Shown: positions 58,701 through 64,000 of the stretch, one piece after another | How positions within the stretch are numbered: the first letter of the stretch is position 1 | Layout of the letters: every line of letters starts with the position of its first letter | Position numbers and translations under genes: made by a program | Notes under the pieces: generated by a model | Database searches by the model: none | Told to the model about the DNA's origin: nothing | What the model saw: the letters and a program-made list of their open reading frames with translations, nothing else | Source of the DNA: Lingula anatina | Taxonomy: Eukaryota > Brachiopoda > Lingulata > Lingulida > Lingulidae | Assembly (NCBI RefSeq): GCF_001039355.2 | Contig: NW_019773626.1 | Span: 523,246 to 587,245 of the forward strand | Direction: 5' to 3' | DNA: 64,000 nt

Positions 58701-61443
58701 TTTTAATTATTCATTGTGTTAATTAATATGTAAAAGGACATGCTACTTCAATTTCTATACTTTACAGTAAATAATAAATACCACAGTCCATTAAAGCTTA
58801 CATTGGGAGCTACATCAAAAGTTGAATGAATGAATGAACGAATGAATGAACGAATGAATGAAAGGCAGAGTAAATGAGTGAGTAGGCAATCTGACAAAAA
58901 CACAACGAAGCAAATTATTGATGGACTGGGAGAAGGGGCTAATAAATAAACAAGAAAAAAATTAAAATTTAAAAGAAAACAAATTTACCATGTTGCAGTA
59001 TCTCTGAATTTCTACCAAGGAATGGTTGACATCCAGGCCTGCCAAAGGGTTTGCAAAAAGCTTCACACGATCATCAAAAGATTTGGCCTCTCCCTGGTAA
59101 AATAAATAAATGAAAAATCAAACTGCGTATTTCAAGATGTATCAATATTTCCATAATAATATATCAAACTAGTAACTAAAAAAATAAACATCATCAAAGT
59201 TACCTGTCAGATAAACATAACAAAATACCTCACCACACTGTCAACAAAATAATCTTTTACACTTTAATTTCCAACTCACATTTTTGTAGTATATTTTCTT
59301 CCCTTCCGAATTGGTGCTGACAGCTTTTATGCCAAACTCAGTGGCCAGTTTATGAAGTTCTGTGAATATAAACGGAACCACATACGCCCCTCCCATGTCA
59401 CTGCCCCGCTGAAACAGAAAAAGTTTTTTTTTTAGTTCTTCAATATGGCAACATTCACCACCAGTTGATCCACAAACTAACTAGTCTGCAGATCAAATAT
59501 GATAATTGATGCTCCCCTCCCTACATGTGTCGCCGCAGCAGAGGCAGAGCTATTAAATCTCAGCATGCTTTCAAGTGAGTTGAGTCATATTTGATTCAGG
59601 GACTAGTTAGTCCAGGGATCAATTAGCTGTGAACACGGCCTTGTATATAAAAAACTTTCTATAGCAAAATATTATAAAAACATTGACTTAGTAAAAACAA
59701 TACACTCAATTTCTAATTGATTTGTATGGGCAATATACAGAGTGCATGGTAATAACTTGCTTTTGTCACTGGAGGGGAATTGTGAATTTTATACAGATAC
59801 TGTATTTTTTAAGTCATAATTTCTTAAAATAAGAGCATTCCTATTAAAGCACTACAAATTCTATACAAAAATATTTTTTATGCCCATTTAAATGATGAAC
59901 TGGGGTATCTGAAAGTTTGATATTTTATGCCCATTGAAAAGATCGAGTCATCATCGTATTATGTTTTGGCCACTGTAAGGTAAGTGATGCAACCTTCTCA
60001 AGTCACATACTGTACACCTTAAGGCCCAGTCACAATGTCGGCGATCTGTGGGGGATTAGTTTTGGCCGGGGGTCGTCGTAGAAAATAAAGAATCCTTTAA
60101 CAATCCTAGCAATAATCCTAATAAAAGTGGAGCAGTTACATTGTCTGAGTTTTTTTCAAGGATTTTGACCCGGTTTTGTCGAAAAATCGTGGGAGACGAT
60201 ATCTGCGAGCGTCTTTTCTTGTAATTTTTTCTAATCTTTCTAATTTTTTGTAATCCGGAGAGCGCCTCCGACAGGTGCAAAATCGTGAGATCTGTCTCAA
60301 GATTTTGTTCAAATTTCCCGGGTTTTACCCATCCCCGACGCATCGCAACTGATTTGTGACTGGGCCTTTAAGGACTCATGGTGTGACTATCAGATAACAT
60401 GACACCAGACTTTACCTCAGTTGTATAAGCTCGGCCTCCCACTCTGTCTCTTCCCTCCAAAACTACGACATCTACGCCTGCCTCGTTCAGCGTTCTTGCG
60501 GCGGACAACCCTGGAATAAATGCATGCAGATATATACAATCTTCAGGCAAGGTATTGAAATAGGTGGTTTATATATATAGTTTTATTACATACTGTACAT
60601 TAATTACATGTAAAAATTCATAACATCTAATTCAATCTCTGAACTCTTTTTCAGTCAGGTCATATTTGTGTTGTGCCGGAGTAATTTACAATGAGATCTG
60701 GACAAATGAAACAAATTCTTCCAGATGTTTTTGCGCAGCCTAAAAACAAATACCATTCAGGCCCTTAGCCAGCAATTTCAAAGAGGAGGTTGGTTTTTTT
60801 TTTTGAAAAAGTGGACCTTTTACCATAAAATCTTCAAGTACATAGATCAAATTTTACCCAGAGTGGACCTTTTCCCAGCAAAAAAGGTGGTTCTTTCAAA
60901 CTCCCCCCTGGCTAGGGGCTTGCTATTGCAATGCTTGATATCATGGCAGTATCTGTCAACATTTATTTTGTTAATATGAATGAACCTGCCTAAGCCCAAA
61001 GTTTTGCAGGGATGTGTGTGTAAATATTCATATTCTTTTTTTCTTTAGACCTTGAGGTTATTGACTGGCTGGGGTAGACCCAGGCTCATGACATTAGCTT
61101 GGTTGTGCGGCACTTCAGCATCATAAGGTTACCAAATTACATGTAGTCTGTGTTATTGCACTAAGATGCTATAGAAGCTCAATTAGAGTACAAATTAAAG
61201 TACATAACAGGCATTATTTGCAGATACTGAACAAAGTAAATAAAAACGCCTGGAGCATGGTTATTCATGCTTGTCTAGGTACGCAGGAGTGCCAGCATTC
61301 TAATCTTTATCTTTCCTCTCTAGTAAATACACGTACATGTTTACCAGCATCATTACAACAACATTTAATTTTCAACTTCTCTTCAATGTCTTACCGCTAA
61401 GTCCAGCCCCAACAACAATCACGTTCGGCTTTTTGCCCACCAT
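52509..61443 (-). CDS. Flavin monoamine-oxidase-like protein, 15 exons, complete
   Basis: Exons (- strand): 61443-61395, 60510-60416, 59408-59280, 59093-58989, 58661-58570, 58317-58230, 57895-57784, 57221-57133, 56800-56641, 56218-56122, 55605-55494, 55186-55089, 54555-54444, 53728-53669, 52655-52509. All are GT-AG with matching phases and give 514 residues; human MAO has about 520-527 and also 15 exons. Features: FAD-binding GAGLSG (12-17) and [13 protein letters not shown] (33-46), [36 protein letters not shown] with the flavin-facing lysine (K293), PFW, YPPGVL, GGAETAA, and a C-terminal hydrophobic anchor (about 482-501) followed by an Arg-rich tail, as in outer-mitochondrial-membrane MAO. 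The covalent-FAD cysteine position is F395, and the aromatic-cage tyrosines are S396 and L433. Oxidation of an amine is likely, but the MAO substrate range is doubtful. Confidence 0.92.
53408..53638. repeat. Long palindrome (hairpin MITE) in a MAO-like intron
   Basis: Inverted arms of roughly 100 bp: the left starts gtaataaccagacggttgg and the right ends ccagctggttattac, with tgatttactcaatcgactgt pairing with acagtcaattgaataaatca near a small loop at about 53,536-53,545. No ORF. It lies between exons 13 and 14. Confidence 0.85.
58826..58862. repeat. (GAAT)n / (GAAC) tetranucleotide repeat
   Basis: Short imperfect gaat/gaac tract in an intron of the MAO-like gene. Confidence 0.8.
59447..59645. 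repeat. Dispersed intron repeat with inverted character
   Basis: The sequence caacattcaccaccagttga...gtgaacacggccttg resembles the repeat in the last HLTF introns (cacattcacaacagtgatca, for example 8,882-9,060) and 51,790-51,960. It sits between exons 2 and 3 of the MAO-like gene. Its ends are not defined. Confidence 0.4.
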
Positions 61444-63148
61444 CTTCTTCTGTCTGTGAGAGACTTTACTTTACCTTGAAGAATGGCGTATTTTGACAAA
61501 GCCTTGACCTAGAAATAAATATATATTTTTTTTAGAATTTAGACGGGTGACCCCCGCCATTCATAGTGTACGTGAGGACACGCAGGAATACTGTAGGCGT
61601 AACAGGCCTTCACAATCCTTCGTTAAAGAACATATATTGGTAGATGACCTCTCCACGTTTATCGGCAAAGGAAAAGAAAAGAAGCAGCTGTTAAACTAAT
61701 GTGCAAAGTGTTAACCTAGAAGATTTTATGGAAATTTACTGCATGCGCATCTACCGCTAGAGGGCACCCGCCGGTGTTTTTCGCTTTTGATTTCGTTTCA
61801 AGACATTTTATTTATTTTTTAATTCAGCAACAGATTTAGTCAGTAAAAGCACAAACATGCAATACTACTTACATACAGAAAATTCCACATCGATGGTCGT
61901 AAATAATGTGCACATTTTACATATAACGAACATTTTATGCCCCCTTTTCCACCTGCTTTTCTTGCCTAACCTACTTATTCGGTCAAGGTCACACACTGTC
62001 GGAGCAGAAATTAGGCCAAACACAGTTTGGGTGAGTGAAACTGGGTCGACTAGTTTCTGGCAGGTTTTGAAGTTAATTTTATTCAAAAGTGTCTATTAAC
62101 GAAGGACATATATTGCAAACTTCATTTTGTTTATGTAGGTGTTATTAATGAATTTTTAAATTGAAAAAAGTTGCCTTGGTAGTGACCCTACACAACGGTA
62201 GATCTTGAACTAGTTGAGCTGGATTTCACAATCAGCGCTGGTTCACATCATGTCTTAGCAAACTTGGTTTTGCTTTTGTGATTAATTCAGATTTTATGAT
62301 CAAATCACTCTTACTATTTAAAAGAAATTATATAGATTATTATTTTTTTTTTTTTGAAATTATTTATTTTCAGAATTAAATAATAATATTATTATTTTTA
62401 TTATTATTATTATTATTATTGGCAGTATCTTGATTTGAATATTAGTAGAAGATGTACAGAATAAATACCACATGGTTGATGCATTTCCCATGATCAACAA
62501 ACAGTGTTTTATACAGTACACATATGTCAACTTCGTGATAACTTAATGCATGCCTCATTGATTGGTGAACTTTTACTAAATGCCAGTGGGTTTTTGATGG
62601 ATCAATACTACATTAATGATAGTGTAAACACATTTTAAGTAGGAGGTATATTTTAACCTCCTTGGAATCAATAATTTGTGAATTGGCTTAGTTATGTTTG
62701 ACTTTTATTGACTGCACACGAGAATTTCTGTTGGATCGTATACTAGTACTAGTACTCAGTAATACAGTATATGCAGTGCTAGGAGTTGAATAATTTTATA
62801 AACAGCAGCCTCCCTATTTTCAGGAAACAAGTTGAGAGAAAGTTACACGGATTATCTTAGTGATTTGGATGATGCTTTTTCCTACAGGAAGCTACAGTTA
62901 TATGGTTGTAGGCTTGTAGCCTTATTGACTTATTGACTAGCAGGCAGTAAACAGCACAGAGTTTTCATGATTCAATAAAACAGAAACTAGCTTGGAAAAT
63001 TATGATTTGTGAGAGTTATATTTGATGGTGGAAGTGGGAGATTAATGAAAACCTTTTAAGCCACAGAGACTGTGAATCTACATATACAGTTAAATAAACT
63101 AGGTGCCGTAAAGCAGTATTAGTCCGTACATGGACTGCACATATTCTG
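61444..63148. other. Divergent intergenic region between the MAO-like gene and the tetraspanin
   Basis: About 1.7 kb separating the two start codons, so it should contain both promoters. Visible are an ATT/TTA-rich tract (62,340-62,420) and no ORF with coding support. Small open frames at 61,857-62,099 on both strands overlap each other and look accidental. Confidence 0.6.
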
Positions 63149-63898
63149 ATGAGTAAAATTGACTTGGGAGACAGAGAAAAACGAGAGCGCTATTTGAGAT
63201 GTCTTGTATCAGGATTTATTATTTTGCTCCTAATCCAGGGAGTTCTGATGCTTTCTTTGTCGTCATGGACCCTAAGTCGACAAATTTTCGCTTGTACATT
63301 TCTGCATCAGTATCAGGTGCCTGTATATCTGGACCTCATCGTTGGAGCAGCAGTTACGATACTCGGACTATTTGGGGCGTACAATAACATCCTACGTGGC
63401 GGTAACCTTCAGTTTGTACGCAGATTCCTGTGGATTTTCATAAGCGTACTGATTGTAGAAATCTGCTGTGCTGTTCTCATAGGCCATGACGCTGCAGCAA
63501 TTCAAGATGGAGATTTGTTAAAGATCTTAAAGAAATCACAGGGGGAGTACCTCCTCAATGATACAGAGGAGCAAAAGTGCTGGGACACACTACAAATGAA
63601 CTTCAAGTGCTGTGGTATACATAATATGAGCGATTGGTCCCGCCCGCTGCCGCCAAAGACGTGTCTGTGTGATGCTAATTCCTTGTCTGCTAAAGAAAAT
63701 TGTGGTTTTCAAGGCCCCGGTGAATACCAAGTTTACAAGCTTGGGTGCTATGATCTCTTACATGAAGAAATGAAGAGGGATTTTTCTATGCTTATTGCAT
63801 TAAATGTGATTTGTACTGTTGTACAGATACTGCAGGTTTTTGGCAGTGCGTACTGTGTGATGAAAATTCAGAATCCTCTCACCGTCCATGTCACTTAG
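63149..63898 (+). CDS. Tetraspanin, intronless
   Basis: 249 residues. Four membrane segments: about 18-40, 61-83, 92-112 and 215-241. The large extracellular loop (about 113-214) has the tetraspanin signature CCG (154-156) preceded by C144 and followed by further cysteines (CLCD, ENCG, GCYD) for disulphides. Polar short tails fit the family. Tetraspanins organise membrane microdomains and partner with integrins and other receptors; the specific role here is unknown. The start at 63149 gives a short basic/acidic N-tail (MSKIDLGDREKRERY), and no splice sites are needed. Most animal tetraspanin genes have several introns, so a single-exon form suggests retroposition or a lineage expansion. Confidence 0.9.
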   Translation: MSKIDLGDREKRERYLRCLVSGFIILLLIQGVLMLSLSSWTLSRQIFACTFLHQYQVPVYLDLIVGAAVTILGLFGAYNNILRGGNLQFVRRFLWIFISVLIVEICCAVLIGHDAAAIQDGDLLKILKKSQGEYLLNDTEEQKCWDTLQMNFKCCGIHNMSDWSRPLPPKTCLCDANSLSAKENCGFQGPGEYQVYKLGCYDLLHEEMKRDFSMLIALNVICTVVQILQVFGSAYCVMKIQNPLTVHVT

Positions 63899-64000
63899 TG
63901 CTAGTCCTTTAGGATGCACTAGATATTTATTTATTTATTTATATTGATTTTCATTTTTGTTCAAATTTGTAAGATTTACAATGCCAATTTTAAAAAATCG
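63899..64000 (+). other. Tetraspanin 3' UTR start
   Basis: AT-rich sequence with a TTTA tract to the window end. No polyadenylation signal lies within the window. Confidence 0.5.

Noticed and set aside
61857-62099. Overlapping 80- and 73-residue ORFs on opposite strands
   Set aside because: No domain, no splice context, and mutual overlap; probably chance.

Overview
This is an AT-rich metazoan nuclear window with intron-containing genes, GT-AG splice sites, microsatellites and short DNA transposons. The protein families (HLTF, an intronless TRIM-NHL group, a 15-exon MAO-like gene, a tetraspanin) and the base composition suggest a marine invertebrate. A lophotrochozoan such as a brachiopod or mollusc is a low-confidence guess. 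Isolated single N bases at 1397, 22510 and 35821 look like assembly joins.

Region 1 (1-~52,500) is a decaying tandem duplication of one locus. The unit is the 3' two thirds of an HLTF gene (SNF2 ATPase with embedded RING, + strand) with an intronless RING/B-box/coiled-coil/NHL (TRIM) gene lying antisense in one of its introns. Copy A (3304-9672) has a clean exon chain to the stop codon; its 5' part lies outside the window. Copy B (11713-24072) begins in the linker of the ATPase, carries a TRIM gene (15988-17940), then runs into a 34-unit 96-bp array and an N where the central exons should be. Copy C (26055-42894) has nearly all the corresponding exons and a TRIM gene (30094-32046), but also a nonsense codon and repeated copies of the DEGH exon. 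A fourth unit keeps only its TRIM gene (46002-47957) and fragments of flanking sequence. All three TRIM ORFs are open from ATG to stop, while every HLTF copy after A is damaged or incomplete.

HLTF exon edges are repeatedly duplicated together with their splice sites. A 96-bp unit repeats the end of the DIVLTTYQ exon plus its donor, a 45-bp in-frame unit repeats the end of the IEGPWQSSAK exon plus its donor, and there are smaller duplications at the RING and DEGH exons. Several non-autonomous DNA transposons can be delimited by comparison with empty sites in the paralogous copies.

Region 2 (52,509-61,443, - strand) is a complete 15-exon, 514-residue flavin amine oxidase of monoamine-oxidase type with a C-terminal membrane anchor. 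It lacks the covalent-FAD cysteine and the aromatic cage. Region 3 (63,149-63,898, + strand) is an intronless tetraspanin of 249 residues. No tRNA, rRNA, CRISPR or bacterial feature was seen.
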